From the NCBI GenBank assembly GCA_017464565.1, contig JAFTZH010000046.1, forward strand, positions 1 through 48,970: 48,970 nt of DNA, in the 5' to 3' direction. The DNA comes from Clostridia bacterium. Lineage in GTDB: Bacteria; Bacillota; Clostridia; Oscillospirales; CAG-272. The translations under genes were made by a program, and so were the position numbers. Below, piece after piece: positions 33,681 through 43,483 of this stretch; the first letter of the stretch is position 1; each line of letters begins with the position of its first letter. The notes under the pieces are model-generated. The model made no database searches and was not told the origin of the DNA. It saw only the letters and a program-made list of their open reading frames with translations.

Positions 33681-34760
33681 ATGTTTGATTTGAATTTCTA
33701 TTCGGGTAAGCGCGTTTTGGTTACGGGGCATACCGGCTTTAAGGGGTCGTGGATGTGTCGGGTACTCAAAAACGCGGGAGCCGACGTGGCGGGATTTTCT
33801 CTTGAGCCTCCTACGAATCCCTCTCTTTTTGAAATATCGGGGGTTGCTGACGGAATGCGTTCGTATATCGGTGATATACGCGATTTTGCGGCGCTTAAGG
33901 CTTGCTTTGACGAGTTCCGTCCCGAAATAGTTCTGCACCTTGCGGCACAGCCGATAGTCAGGGATAGCTATAAGGACCCGAGATATACTTACGAGACAAA
34001 CGTTATGGGTACGGTAAACCTTCTCGAGTGCGTAAGACTTTCGGACAGCGTAAGGTCAGTACTTAACGTTACTACCGACAAGGTATATAAAAACAACGAG
34101 TGGGAGTGGGGTTACAGAGAGAACGAGCCGCTTGACGGCTTCGACCCTTATTCAAACAGTAAATCCTGCTCCGAGCTGGTAACCCATTCTTATAAAAATT
34201 CCTTCTTTACCGACGGAAAGGTTGCACTTTCCACCGCCCGCGCGGGAAATGTTATAGGCGGCGGAGATTACGCCAACGACAGAATAATACCCGACTGTAT
34301 AAGGGCGGCGCTTGAGGGAAGGGACATAATAGTTCGCAATCCTCATTCTACAAGACCCTATCAGCACGTACTCGAGCCGGTTATGGCGTATCTTATGATA
34401 GCGGCGATGCAGTACGGCGATATCTCCTATGAGGGATATTATAACGTAGGACCCGACGAGGTCGATTGCTTCAAAACGGGACGCCTCGTTGACCTCTTCT
34501 GCAACGTATGGGGCGAGGGTATGAAATGGATTGACCGATTTGACGGAGGACCTCACGAGGCTAATTTCCTTAAGCTTGATTGCTCCAAGCTGAAAACCGT
34601 TTTCGATTGGTCGCCTTGCTGGAACTTGAAGGAAGCTATCGAATATACGGTTGAGTGGACGAAGTGCCATAGAGACGGAAAAGATATAGGAAGCTGTATG
34701 GACGGACAGATCGACGACTTTATAAAGGCGGCGGAATGGATATCCAAGCCCTGTAAATAA
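33681..34760 (+). CDS. rfbG: CDP-glucose 4,6-dehydratase
   Basis: 359 residues. Extended SDR fold with the NAD-binding GHTGFKGSWM (16-25) and the Tyr/Lys pair in YSNSK (about 155-159). Features such as HLAAQPIVRDSYKDP and TTDKVYKNNEW are typical of CDP-glucose dehydratase. It converts CDP-glucose to CDP-4-keto-6-deoxyglucose. It follows rfbF by 3 nt. An imperfect 18-bp hairpin lies after it. Confidence 0.92.
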   Translation: MFDLNFYSGKRVLVTGHTGFKGSWMCRVLKNAGADVAGFSLEPPTNPSLFEISGVADGMRSYIGDIRDFAALKACFDEFRPEIVLHLAAQPIVRDSYKDPRYTYETNVMGTVNLLECVRLSDSVRSVLNVTTDKVYKNNEWEWGYRENEPLDGFDPYSNSKSCSELVTHSYKNSFFTDGKVALSTARAGNVIGGGDYANDRIIPDCIRAALEGRDIIVRNPHSTRPYQHVLEPVMAYLMIAAMQYGDISYEGYYNVGPDEVDCFKTGRLVDLFCNVWGEGMKWIDRFDGGPHEANFLKLDCSKLKTVFDWSPCWNLKEAIEYTVEWTKCHRDGKDIGSCMDGQIDDFIKAAEWISKPCK

Positions 34761-34768
34761 TAAAATAA

Positions 34769-34810
34769 GCGTAGAAATCAGCGACAGTATCACTGGCGCT
34801 GTTTCTGCGT
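34769..34810 (+). other. Long hairpin inside the CDP-sugar operon
   Basis: About 18 base pairs between 34769-34788 and 34792-34810, with one bulged T (34778) and one A-G mismatch (34784/34796), 3-nt loop, in the 98-nt gap after rfbG. There is no T-run, so it is not a standard terminator. It may set relative expression or stability of the two halves. A smaller stem (34821-34825 with 34833-34837) follows. Confidence 0.6.
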
Positions 34811-34858
34811 ATATATGAAGGACGCGTTCCAAGCGTCATCTTGAAAGGATATTTATTT

Positions 34859-35788
34859 ATGAAAGCGGTTATTACGGGAGCTACCGGCGCCGTCGGAATG
34901 GCGCTCATTTCGGAGCTTACGCGAAACGGAAACGAAGTACTAGTGCTTTGCAGACCCGATTCAAGCAGAAATTCAAGAATCAAAGCGGGAGGACTTGTCA
35001 AGGTCGCGGAGTGCGATTTGAAGGATTTGAAAAATTACGTTCCCGAAAAAGACGAAAGCTACGATTGGTTCTTCCACTTCGGCTGGGCGGGAACCACGGG
35101 AGCTTCGAGAAACGATATGTTTCTCCAAAACAAAAACGTGGAATATACGCTCGACGCAGTAAAACTTGCGCATAGATTCGGATGCAGCGTCTTTATAGGC
35201 GCGGGGTCTCAAGCGGAATACGGCAGGGTAGAGGGTAAGCTTTCTGACGCGACTCCTACGAATCCCGAAATGGGATACGGTATCGCAAAGCTCTGCGCGG
35301 GAAGAATGAGCCGCATTATGTGCGCGGGGTTAGGCATAAAGCACGTATGGGCGAGAATACTTAGTGTATACGGACCGTATGATAACGAAGTGTCAATGGT
35401 TATCTCAACGCTCAAAAAGATAATCCGCGGAGAAGAGCCCGAGTTTACCCCGGGTGAGCAGATATGGGATTATATGTACTCGGAGGACGCGGCGAGAGCG
35501 CTTGCGGCTATCGCCAAGGACGGAAAAGACGGGGGCGTATATTGTATCGGAAGCGGACAGCCCGCTATGCTTAAGGAATATATCGTCAAAATGCGCGATG
35601 CCGCAAACCCCGAGTGTCCTCTCGGAATAGGAAAGCGTCCTTACGCCGAAAATCAAGTAATGTATCTTTGCGCCGATATAACGAAGCTTACCGAGGATAC
35701 GGGATTCGTTCCGAGCTTCAGCTTCGACGAGGGAATTGCCAAAACTATTGATTGGGTAAGAGCCGATATGGCGTCCTATGATAAATGA
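34859..35788 (+). CDS. NAD(P)-dependent sugar epimerase/reductase (extended SDR)
   Basis: 309 residues. Glycine motif GATGAVG (6-12), the YxxxK catalytic pair in YGIAK (about 139-143) and the usual C-terminal sugar-binding part. Next to rfbF and rfbG it should act on CDP-4-keto-6-deoxyglucose, reducing it or epimerising it (for example to a CDP-6-deoxyhexose); without rfbH a 3,6-dideoxy product is unlikely. The product cannot be fixed from sequence. The start at 34859 has GAAAGGA 9 nt upstream; an in-frame TTG at 34841 is not needed. Confidence 0.82.
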   Translation: MKAVITGATGAVGMALISELTRNGNEVLVLCRPDSSRNSRIKAGGLVKVAECDLKDLKNYVPEKDESYDWFFHFGWAGTTGASRNDMFLQNKNVEYTLDAVKLAHRFGCSVFIGAGSQAEYGRVEGKLSDATPTNPEMGYGIAKLCAGRMSRIMCAGLGIKHVWARILSVYGPYDNEVSMVISTLKKIIRGEEPEFTPGEQIWDYMYSEDAARALAAIAKDGKDGGVYCIGSGQPAMLKEYIVKMRDAANPECPLGIGKRPYAENQVMYLCADITKLTEDTGFVPSFSFDEGIAKTIDWVRADMASYDK

Positions 35789-35805
35789 GAAAGGAAAGCA
35801 AGACA

Positions 35806-36744
35806 ATGAAAAAGCTCAGCATTATGGTTCCGTGCTATAACGAGGAGGAAAACGTCGTTCCGATGAGCGAGGCGCTCGTCAAACAGCTTGACGCTATGCC
35901 CGAGTACGACTATGAAATACTCTTTATAGATAACTGCTCAACTGACGGAACGCGCGCTTTGCTTCGCAAAATATGCGAGGGTAACAAAAAAATAAAGGCT
36001 ATATTCAATACGAGAAATTTCGGTCAGTTCAATTCTCCGTATCACGCTATATGTCAGACGACGGGAGATTGCACCATAACTATCTGCTGTGATTTTCAGG
36101 ACCCGATAGATATGATACCGAGATTCGTTGAGGAATGGGAAAACGGATATAAAATAGTCTGCGGAGTCAAGACCTCCAGCAAGGAAAGCAAGCTTATGTA
36201 CGCGCTTCGCAGTCTTTACTACAAGCTTATAAAAAAGACTTCAAAGGCGGAGCAGATAGAACACTTTACGGGCTTTGGTCTTTACGACAAGAGCTTCGTT
36301 AACGTTTTGAGGGAGCTTGACGACCCGATACCTTTTATCAGGGGAATAGTCGGAGAGCTCGGTCCAAAATTCAAAACGATAGAATACGAGCAGCCTCAAA
36401 GACGCGCGGGTAAAACGAGTAATAATTTTTACAGCCTCTACGACGCGGCAATGCTTTCGTTTACCTCATATACGAAGATAGGTCCGAGAATAGCGGTTTT
36501 CGGAGGCGCGTTTATGTCTGCCGCAAGCGTTATCGCGGCCATCGTATGCGCCATATTGAAAATCATAGATCCGAGAGCTTTCTTTACGACGGGAACGGCG
36601 GCTATAATACTTACTATATTGTTCGTCGGAGGCTTACAGCTTTTCTTCCTCGGTCTGCTCGGTGAGTATATTATGAATATTAACGTAAGAGTTATGAAGC
36701 GTCCTCTTGTAATAGAGGAGGAAAGACTCAATTTTGACGATTGA
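35806..36744 (+). CDS. Family 2 glycosyltransferase, GtrB/DPM1-like
   Basis: 312 residues. GT-A domain with MVPCYNEEENV (near the start), DNCSTDGTR, FNTRNFGQ and CDFQDPID, then two C-terminal membrane helices (about 233-256 and 266-290). This is the layout of GtrB and dolichol/undecaprenyl-phosphate glycosyltransferases, which put a sugar onto a polyprenyl phosphate on the cytoplasmic side. By context it uses the CDP-sugar. The start at 35806 has AAAGGAAA upstream; an in-frame ATG at 35785 would overlap the previous gene by 4 bp (ATGA) and is possible. Confidence 0.85.
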   Translation: MKKLSIMVPCYNEEENVVPMSEALVKQLDAMPEYDYEILFIDNCSTDGTRALLRKICEGNKKIKAIFNTRNFGQFNSPYHAICQTTGDCTITICCDFQDPIDMIPRFVEEWENGYKIVCGVKTSSKESKLMYALRSLYYKLIKKTSKAEQIEHFTGFGLYDKSFVNVLRELDDPIPFIRGIVGELGPKFKTIEYEQPQRRAGKTSNNFYSLYDAAMLSFTSYTKIGPRIAVFGGAFMSAASVIAAIVCAILKIIDPRAFFTTGTAAIILTILFVGGLQLFFLGLLGEYIMNINVRVMKRPLVIEEERLNFDD

Positions 36745-36794
36745 GCTTATATAAAAATTCAATAAAAAACGGATAATACGGGAGGTACCTGAAT

Positions 36795-39700
36795 ATGTCG
36801 GATTTTGTTCATCTTCATTTGCACAGTGAATACAGTCTGCTTGACGGCGCCTGCCGTATTTCTGATATACCAAGGAGAGCCGCAGAGTGCGGACATACCG
36901 CAGTAGCGCTTACCGACCACGGCGTTATGTACGGTGTCGTGGCTTTTTATACTGCTTGCAGAGAAGCGGGAATAAAGCCTATAATAGGCTGTGAGGTATA
37001 CGTTTCTTCTACGACGAGATTTGATAAAACGCAGACAGCGGGGAAGCCCTATCACCTCGTTTTGCTTTGCGAAAACGAGACGGGATATAAAAATCTCATA
37101 TATCTCGTATCCAAGGGATATACCGAGGGCTTTTATTCAAAGCCGAGAATAGATACCGAGCTTTTGCGCGGGCATTCCGACGGTCTTATAGCGCTTTCGG
37201 CTTGTCTTGCGGGGGCAATACCTTCAATGCTTTCTGCTGGGGATTTTGACGGAGCGCGTAAATACGCCGAGGAGATGTCAGATATCTTTGGCAAGGATAA
37301 TTTCTTTATCGAGCTTCAAAATCACGGTCTTGCCGAACAGCAGCAGATACTCGAAAGCCTCGTAAGACTTGCGGAGGAAACGGGTCTGCCTATGGTAGCG
37401 ACTAATGATTGCCACTATCTCAGGCGAAGCGACGCGCAGACGCAGGCGGTGCTTATGTGTATTCAGACCAACCGCGTTATAACCGACGGAAGACCTATCG
37501 GCTTTGAGACCGATGAGTTTTATTATAAAACGACCGAGGAAATGATGAGGCTTTTCGGAAAGTACGAGGGAGCTATCGAAAATACGGTAAAGATAGCCGA
37601 TAGATGTAATTTCGAGTTTTCCTTTGATATCCCGAAGCTTCCTACCTTTAAAACACCGAACGGAGAGGGGGCGGGAGAGTATCTCAAAGTCCTCGTCGAT
37701 AAAGGCTTTGAAAAAAAGATAGTCTCCGGTGAGATATCCTTTAAAAATCACGATAAGAAAGAATACGAGGAACGCCTTGCTTACGAGCTTTCGGTTATAG
37801 ACAGTATGGGCTTTTCCGACTATTTTCTTATAGTTCAGGATTACGTCAATTACGCGCGATCAAAAGATATACCCGTAGGTCCCGGAAGAGGCTCGGGCGC
37901 GGGAAGTCTCGTCGCTTATACCATAGGAATCACCGACGTTGACTCGGTGGAGTTTGAGCTTCTTTTTGAGAGATTTTTAAATCCCGAAAGAGTGAGTATG
38001 CCCGATATAGATATAGATTTCTGCTATAACAGGCGTGAAGAGGTCATAGAATATATGTATCGGAAATACGGAGCGGATCACGTTTCGCAGATAGTCGCGT
38101 TCGGAACGCTGGCGGCGCGCGCGGCGGTGCGCGACGTGGGAAGAGCGCTCGGTATGCCTTACGCTGACGTTGACGCCGTTGCGAAGGCAATTCCGAGAGA
38201 GCTTGGAATAACCCTTTCGGACGCGCTCAAACAACCCGAGCTGAAGGAAATGTACAATTCCTCGGAGCAGATAAAGCAGCTTTTGGATACGGCGTCTGCG
38301 GTTGAGGGAATGCCGAGAAATATTACAGTTCACGCGGCGGGACTCGTGCTTACCGACCAGCCTATATCGGACAGCGTGCCTCTTTCTGTAAGCAACGGTA
38401 CCGTAGTTACTCAATTCGATATGGACGTGATAGGAAAGCTGGGACTTTTAAAATTCGATTTTCTCGGACTTCGGTATCTGACTATCGTAGACGACGCGTG
38501 CCGGGCTATACGTATCGGAGAGCCCGATTTTGATATAAACAAGCTGCCTATCGACGATAAGGCGACTTACGATATGATATCGGAGGGAAATACGCTCGGC
38601 GTTTTTCAGCTTGAGTCGTCGGGAATGAGGCAGGTGCTTACTGAGCTTAAGCCCGACCGATTTGACGATATTATCGCCGCTATCGCGCTTTACCGACCGG
38701 GACCTATGGATTCTATACCGAAATATATAGACTCGAGACACAATCCCGACAAGACCGATTATTTTCTGCCTCAGCTTAAACCCATACTCGCGTCTACTTA
38801 CGGCTGTACCGTATACCAAGAGCAGGTAATGAGCATATTCAGAGAGATAGCGGGGTATTCTTACGGACACGCCGACATAGTGCGAAGAGCTATGGCAAAG
38901 AAAAAGGCGGACGTGCTTAACGCCGAGAGGGATAGCTTTATTGAGGGCGCGGCGAAAAACGGAATAGAAAAAGAAAAGGCGGAGAAATTGTTCGATGATA
39001 TGTCGTCCTTTGCGAATTACGCCTTTAACAAATCTCACGCGGCGGCATACGCCGTTATATCCTTCCGTACCGCTTATCTTAAAGCGCATTATCCCTGTGA
39101 ATATATGTCGGCTCTTATGACCTCGGTTCTCGGAAATCTTCCGAAGCTTTCGGAATATATCTCGGAATGTGATAAATACGGAATCTCCGTTCTGCCCCCC
39201 GATATAAACCGAAGCGGTATGTATTTTACTCCGAGCGGCAAGAATATTCTGTTCGGACTTTTAGCGCTTAAAAACGTTGGAAAACAGTTCATAGAGAATA
39301 TAATAGAGGAACGCCGAAGCGCTCCGTTTAAGAGCTTTGAGGATTTCGTTACGAGAATGTCCGAATACGACCTGAATAAGCGTATGGTAGAGGCTCTTAT
39401 AAAAGCGGGAGCCTTTGACAATCTCGGAAGAACGAGAAGAACTCTTATGGCTTCTTATGAGAAGCTTATAGATATTTCCGCCGAGAAAAACAGAAACAAT
39501 CTTTCGGGACAGCTTGATATATTCTCGATGGCAGACTCGTATATGCCCGAAATATCGTTTGATTTTCCCGCATTGCCTGAATATTCTCTGCGTGAGAAAT
39601 TGATGCTTGAGAAGGAATGCTCGGGAATGTACTTTTCGGGACATATGCTCGACAGTTACTCCGAGAATATCAGTGAGCTTAATACAACGCCTATTTCTGA

Positions 39701-40307
39701 ACTTGTTTACGGAGAAAATTTAACCGATAAGCAATCGGTTGAGATTGCGGCAATAGTTACTTCGATAACCGTTAAAACTACGAGAAACGATGAAAAAATG
39801 GCGTTCGTTTCGGTGGAAGACAGATACGGCGAGATAGAATGTATCGTTTTTGCGGCGAGATATTCAAAATTCTCTCATCTTTTCAGAACGGACAACGCGC
39901 TTCTCGTTGCGGGAAACCTCTCTCTGCGAGACGATGAGCCTCCGAAGATAATGGTTTCGTCGGTCAGAGAGCTGATAGAAAACTCAGAGTTTAAAAAATC
40001 CGATAACGTGAAATCTCAAAAAGAAGATTCGGATAACTCCGTTCGCTCGGATACGGCGCAAATGGAAGATAAAAAAACACCCCGCGGCGTTCCGTCGAAG
40101 ATATTCCTGCGCGTTCCGAGTCTTTCGTCAAAAGAATATCTTAAAGCTCATAATCTGGCTTTGATATTTGAAGGGAATACGGCGCTCTTCTTTTACGACA
40201 GTTCCGAGGGCAAATATATACCGTCGGGATTCGGCGTTGACGTTACTCCGTATACGGTCGGTGAGTTTAAAGCACTTCTCGGGGAGGACAACGTAGCGTT
40301 AAGGTAG
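36795..40307 (+). CDS. dnaE: DNA polymerase III alpha subunit, DnaE type
   Basis: 1170 residues. N-terminal PHP domain (HLHLHSEYSLLDGA near 6-19; LTDHGVMYG). The polymerase core contains GPGRGSGAGSLVAY and the metal-binding aspartates D404 and D406 (PDIDIDF) and D555 (KFDFLGL). Then helix-hairpin-helix and OB-fold domains (OB about 985-1070). It is the DnaE form with no DEDD exonuclease domain, so not PolC; in Clostridia a separate polC normally exists. It lies 50 nt after the glycosyltransferase gene with a GGGAGG ribosome site. Confidence 0.95.
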   Translation: MSDFVHLHLHSEYSLLDGACRISDIPRRAAECGHTAVALTDHGVMYGVVAFYTACREAGIKPIIGCEVYVSSTTRFDKTQTAGKPYHLVLLCENETGYKNLIYLVSKGYTEGFYSKPRIDTELLRGHSDGLIALSACLAGAIPSMLSAGDFDGARKYAEEMSDIFGKDNFFIELQNHGLAEQQQILESLVRLAEETGLPMVATNDCHYLRRSDAQTQAVLMCIQTNRVITDGRPIGFETDEFYYKTTEEMMRLFGKYEGAIENTVKIADRCNFEFSFDIPKLPTFKTPNGEGAGEYLKVLVDKGFEKKIVSGEISFKNHDKKEYEERLAYELSVIDSMGFSDYFLIVQDYVNYARSKDIPVGPGRGSGAGSLVAYTIGITDVDSVEFELLFERFLNPERVSMPDIDIDFCYNRREEVIEYMYRKYGADHVSQIVAFGTLAARAAVRDVGRALGMPYADVDAVAKAIPRELGITLSDALKQPELKEMYNSSEQIKQLLDTASAVEGMPRNITVHAAGLVLTDQPISDSVPLSVSNGTVVTQFDMDVIGKLGLLKFDFLGLRYLTIVDDACRAIRIGEPDFDINKLPIDDKATYDMISEGNTLGVFQLESSGMRQVLTELKPDRFDDIIAAIALYRPGPMDSIPKYIDSRHNPDKTDYFLPQLKPILASTYGCTVYQEQVMSIFREIAGYSYGHADIVRRAMAKKKADVLNAERDSFIEGAAKNGIEKEKAEKLFDDMSSFANYAFNKSHAAAYAVISFRTAYLKAHYPCEYMSALMTSVLGNLPKLSEYISECDKYGISVLPPDINRSGMYFTPSGKNILFGLLALKNVGKQFIENIIEERRSAPFKSFEDFVTRMSEYDLNKRMVEALIKAGAFDNLGRTRRTLMASYEKLIDISAEKNRNNLSGQLDIFSMADSYMPEISFDFPALPEYSLREKLMLEKECSGMYFSGHMLDSYSENISELNTTPISELVYGENLTDKQSVEIAAIVTSITVKTTRNDEKMAFVSVEDRYGEIECIVFAARYSKFSHLFRTDNALLVAGNLSLRDDEPPKIMVSSVRELIENSEFKKSDNVKSQKEDSDNSVRSDTAQMEDKKTPRGVPSKIFLRVPSLSSKEYLKAHNLALIFEGNTALFFYDSSEGKYIPSGFGVDVTPYTVGEFKALLGEDNVALR

Positions 40308-40319
40308 ATTTGAGCGCCT

Positions 40320-40715
40320 TCAATTCGAATAGTCCTCAATCAAAGCGTTCAGCGCTTCAACCGAATATACCTTTATACCCTCTCCAAGCAGTCTGCGGTC
40401 TGTTTCGGGGAGGGCTTTTACGTAAACGTCGATTACGCCCGCGAGCCTTCCGTCCTCCGTAAAAATTCCTATTTTACCTTCGTATTCCTTTACCGTCCAT
40501 ACGCTTGCCGTAGTTGCCTCGGTTGCGGGGGATGTGCTTTGAGGCGCTCCGCCCGCGTATACGTAGACGTATTCGGTTTCTATCGAGGTTTCTGTTACGA
40601 CTTCCTTTGAAACGGATATTTTGGACGTAATAACGATTATGGCTATGATTGCCGCGAGCAAAAGGGCGGCTGCGTAGGTTCCGAAAACGGTAAGAAGCTT
40701 TCCGTCTTTTTTCAT
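40320..40715 (-). CDS. Membrane protein with BofC C-terminal-like domain
   Basis: 131 residues: a short cytoplasmic end, a membrane helix (about 9-31), a linker rich in Ser/Thr/Ala, and a C-terminal domain with YEGKIGIFTEDGRLAGVIDVYV and LLGEGIKVYSVEALNALIEDYSN. That pattern recalls the C-terminal part of BofC, a forespore regulator of SpoIVB signalling in Bacillus, a resemblance by eye only. The start at 40715 has GGAGG 5 nt upstream. It is convergent with dnaE, ending 12 nt away, and divergent from the penicillin-binding protein gene. Confidence 0.7.
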   Translation of the reverse strand: MKKDGKLLTVFGTYAAALLLAAIIAIIVITSKISVSKEVVTETSIETEYVYVYAGGAPQSTSPATEATTASVWTVKEYEGKIGIFTEDGRLAGVIDVYVKALPETDRRLLGEGIKVYSVEALNALIEDYSN

Positions 40716-40832
40716 ATGTTCCTCCAAAGGCTTATTTATCAAATATATTATCGACTCCGAAATGTTTAGATATTCGTTTTCGGTGCAATAATAAACGTTG
40801 TGGCAATATATTCCGAAAAAGGTGGGGGTTAT

Positions 40833-43322
40833 ATGAAAAAAAGAGAGAAAAAACGTAAGAAGAAAGGTTTTTGGAAGGGCTTGCTGAAATTTTTTACCGT
40901 TACTGCTTTGATACTTACGGTTACGGCGACTATCGTAGGCTTGGTGTTTGCGATATATATAGAGAAAAATATAGAAAAGAGCGTGGACGAGACTCTTTTT
41001 GCGGTGGTTGGAGCGGAGAGCGCCACAAAGCTGTATTATTACGATTTCAGCGATAGAGAGAACCGTGTCGGAGAGGCGGTAGAGATCTCGGAGGAGGAGC
41101 TTTACGGGGGATATAGGTGTGAGTACGTCGAATACGAAAGGGTACCGACGGAGCTTATAAGTGCTTTCGTAAGCATAGAGGATAAGCGGTTTTACGAGCA
41201 TTCGGGTGTAGATTGGAAAAGAACTCTTTCGGCGGGAATCAATTATTTTCTGAAGTTCAGCGACAGCTACGGCGGCTCGACGATAACCCAGCAGCTTATA
41301 AAAAACGTAACGCAAAACGACGATTATTCTTTTCAGCGAAAGATACAGGAGATATTTTGGGCGCTCGACCTCGAGACCAAGATGAGCAAGCACGAGATAC
41401 TTGAAATGTATCTGAATATCATAAATCTTTCACAGGGGTGTTATGGGGTACAAGCGGCCTCGGAGTATTATTTTTCAAAGGACGTAAGCGAGCTTACTCT
41501 TAACGAGTGCGCCTGTATTGCCGCTATAACTAACAGTCCCTCGTATTATAATCCGATAAAAAATCCCGAAAATAACAGATACAGACGAGAGCTGATTTTG
41601 ACGCAAATGTACGAGCAGGGATATATTTCTTACGAAGCTTATACCAAGGCTCTCTCGGAGGAGCTTGTCTTGAACGTAAACGAGGATATAAGCTCCGACA
41701 ACGTAAATTCATGGTACGCGGATATGGTTATAGAGGACGTTATAAACGATCTCGTGGAGGAAAAAGGTTACAGCAGGCAAATGGCTAATCTTATGATATA
41801 CACGGGAGGACTTAAAATATATACCGTAATGGATATCGACGTACAAAAACAGCTTGAGGAATATTATGCCGATACCTCGAATTTTTTTTCCGTTTCCTCC
41901 GCTGAAAATCCGCAATCGTCAATGATAATAATAGACACGGCAACGGGAGATATTTTGGGAGTAGCGGGCGCCGTAGGCGAGAAGAGCGGCAACCGCGTGC
42001 AAAACTTCGCCACGCAAACGCTTCGCCCCGCTGGCTCGGTAATAAAACCGCTGTCGGTATACGCCCCCGCGCTTGAGGAGGGAATAATAAATTGGTCAAG
42101 CGTGTACGACGACGTTCCCGTAAATTTCGGAAATTATAATACGGATATTACGGCGGGTGAGATAGTAGAGCCAAAAGCGTGGCCTAAAAATTCAAGCGGT
42201 ATATACAGAGGTCTTACCAATATCAACTACGCGATAGAACATTCGGTAAACACGGTGGTGGTAAGAGTTCTTGAGGAACTTGGACTTGATAACTCCTTTG
42301 ATTTTTTATACGATAAGCTTCATATGGAGAGTATAATCGAGAGGGAGGAGCTTTCAGACGGAAGCATCATAACCGACAAGGATTACGCGGCTTTGGCGCT
42401 CGGTCAATTCAATTACGGAGTAACGGTCAGGGAGATAACCGCGGCGTATTCGGTTTTGGCAAATAACGGGGTATATAACGGATACAGATCGTATTTAAAG
42501 GTAACCGATTCAAAGGACAACGAGATATTAAATAACGATTATAACGGAGAAATAGTACTCAGTGAGGAAACCGCGTCTCTTATGACTATGATGCTTGGGA
42601 ACGTCATTGAAAACGGAACGGCGAAGGCGGTTACTCTTGACGAAAGCGTAGATTGCGCGGGAAAGACGGGAACTACTCAAAACAATTACGACAGATGGTT
42701 TATAGGATATACGCCGTATTATATATGCGGTACGTGGTACGGTTACGAATATCCAAAGGCGATAACCGATTCTTCAAATCCCTGCATAACCTTTTGGGAT
42801 GAGGTTATGTGTGAGCTTCACGAAGAATATATATCTTCCGGCGAGGAGCTTAAGAGCTTTTATGAGTCCCCGAATATAGTCGAGGCGGAATATTGTATGG
42901 ATTCGGGAATGCTTATGACCGAGGCTTGCAGAAACGATCCGCGGGGCGATAGGTCGGAGACGGGATATTTCATAAAAGGCGGGGAACCGACCTCTCTGTG
43001 TACCTGCCACGTGTCGGTGCCTTACGATACCGTCTGCGGCGGAGTGGCGAGCGAGGATTGCCCGAACGAGCATATAAAAAACGTCGGTCTTATAAACGTG
43101 GTAAGAGTATTTCCAACTCAAATATACGTTACCGACGCGCAGTACGTGTGGCGGGATATCGGAAGGGATATTCTTCCCGTAACCTCTCCCGAGCTTCCTT
43201 TTTTTGCCAATATTCTCGGAGAGGGAGAATACAGCGGTATAAGCAGAGTAAGCGAGCAGTATAACAGATATTGCAGATATGATTTCAGTTATTATAATTG
43301 GCTGAAAAGAAGAGAGGAATAA
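40833..43322 (+). CDS. Class A penicillin-binding protein
   Basis: 829 residues. A very basic N-terminus (KKREKKRKKK), a membrane helix (about 20-42), a GT51 transglycosylase domain (catalytic E116 in SIEDKRFYEH; GGSTITQQLIKN) and a transpeptidase domain with S402 (SVIK), S471-V-N473, and K611-T-G613. It polymerises and cross-links peptidoglycan outside the membrane. The C-terminal 160 residues are cysteine-rich (seven or more Cys, e.g. LCTCHVS, CGGVASEDC), unlike most PBP1a proteins but seen in clostridial ones (from memory). The start is at 40833, following a GGTGGGGG ribosome site. Confidence 0.93.
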   Translation: MKKREKKRKKKGFWKGLLKFFTVTALILTVTATIVGLVFAIYIEKNIEKSVDETLFAVVGAESATKLYYYDFSDRENRVGEAVEISEEELYGGYRCEYVEYERVPTELISAFVSIEDKRFYEHSGVDWKRTLSAGINYFLKFSDSYGGSTITQQLIKNVTQNDDYSFQRKIQEIFWALDLETKMSKHEILEMYLNIINLSQGCYGVQAASEYYFSKDVSELTLNECACIAAITNSPSYYNPIKNPENNRYRRELILTQMYEQGYISYEAYTKALSEELVLNVNEDISSDNVNSWYADMVIEDVINDLVEEKGYSRQMANLMIYTGGLKIYTVMDIDVQKQLEEYYADTSNFFSVSSAENPQSSMIIIDTATGDILGVAGAVGEKSGNRVQNFATQTLRPAGSVIKPLSVYAPALEEGIINWSSVYDDVPVNFGNYNTDITAGEIVEPKAWPKNSSGIYRGLTNINYAIEHSVNTVVVRVLEELGLDNSFDFLYDKLHMESIIEREELSDGSIITDKDYAALALGQFNYGVTVREITAAYSVLANNGVYNGYRSYLKVTDSKDNEILNNDYNGEIVLSEETASLMTMMLGNVIENGTAKAVTLDESVDCAGKTGTTQNNYDRWFIGYTPYYICGTWYGYEYPKAITDSSNPCITFWDEVMCELHEEYISSGEELKSFYESPNIVEAEYCMDSGMLMTEACRNDPRGDRSETGYFIKGGEPTSLCTCHVSVPYDTVCGGVASEDCPNEHIKNVGLINVVRVFPTQIYVTDAQYVWRDIGRDILPVTSPELPFFANILGEGEYSGISRVSEQYNRYCRYDFSYYNWLKRREE

Positions 43323-43358
43323 AGAGGGGAGAAAATATTTCCCCTCTTTAGTTTTTTT
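43321..43358 (+). terminator. Intrinsic terminator after the PBP gene
   Basis: Stem 43321-43330 with 43340-43349 (10 bp) and a T-run to 43358. It begins within the stop codon. Confidence 0.85.
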
Positions 43359-43389
43359 GATAAAAAAACGTAATAATTTGAAAGAGGTA

Positions 43390-43418
43390 TTGTAAAGTTA
43401 AAAATAATTTGGTATAAT
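43390..43418 (+). promoter_or_regulatory. Sigma-A promoter for the 43484 gene
   Basis: TTGTAA (43390-43395) and TATAAT (43413-43418) with a 17-bp spacer, 66 nt before the start codon. Confidence 0.65.
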
Positions 43419-43483
43419 TAACATATATTGCTTTTTGCGTTTGGATTGACAGGCGATATATAATCAAAACAAGGGGAAGGCTT

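Noticed and set aside
32844..33938. 364-codon minus-strand frame over rfbF
   Set aside because: Covers the promoter-proximal part of rfbF and rfbG, both with clear enzyme motifs; no family resemblance on the minus strand.
40716..41393. Extension of the BofC-C-like gene to a 357-codon frame
   Set aside because: The extension runs antisense into the penicillin-binding protein gene, and the ATG at 40715 has a strong GGAGG ribosome site.
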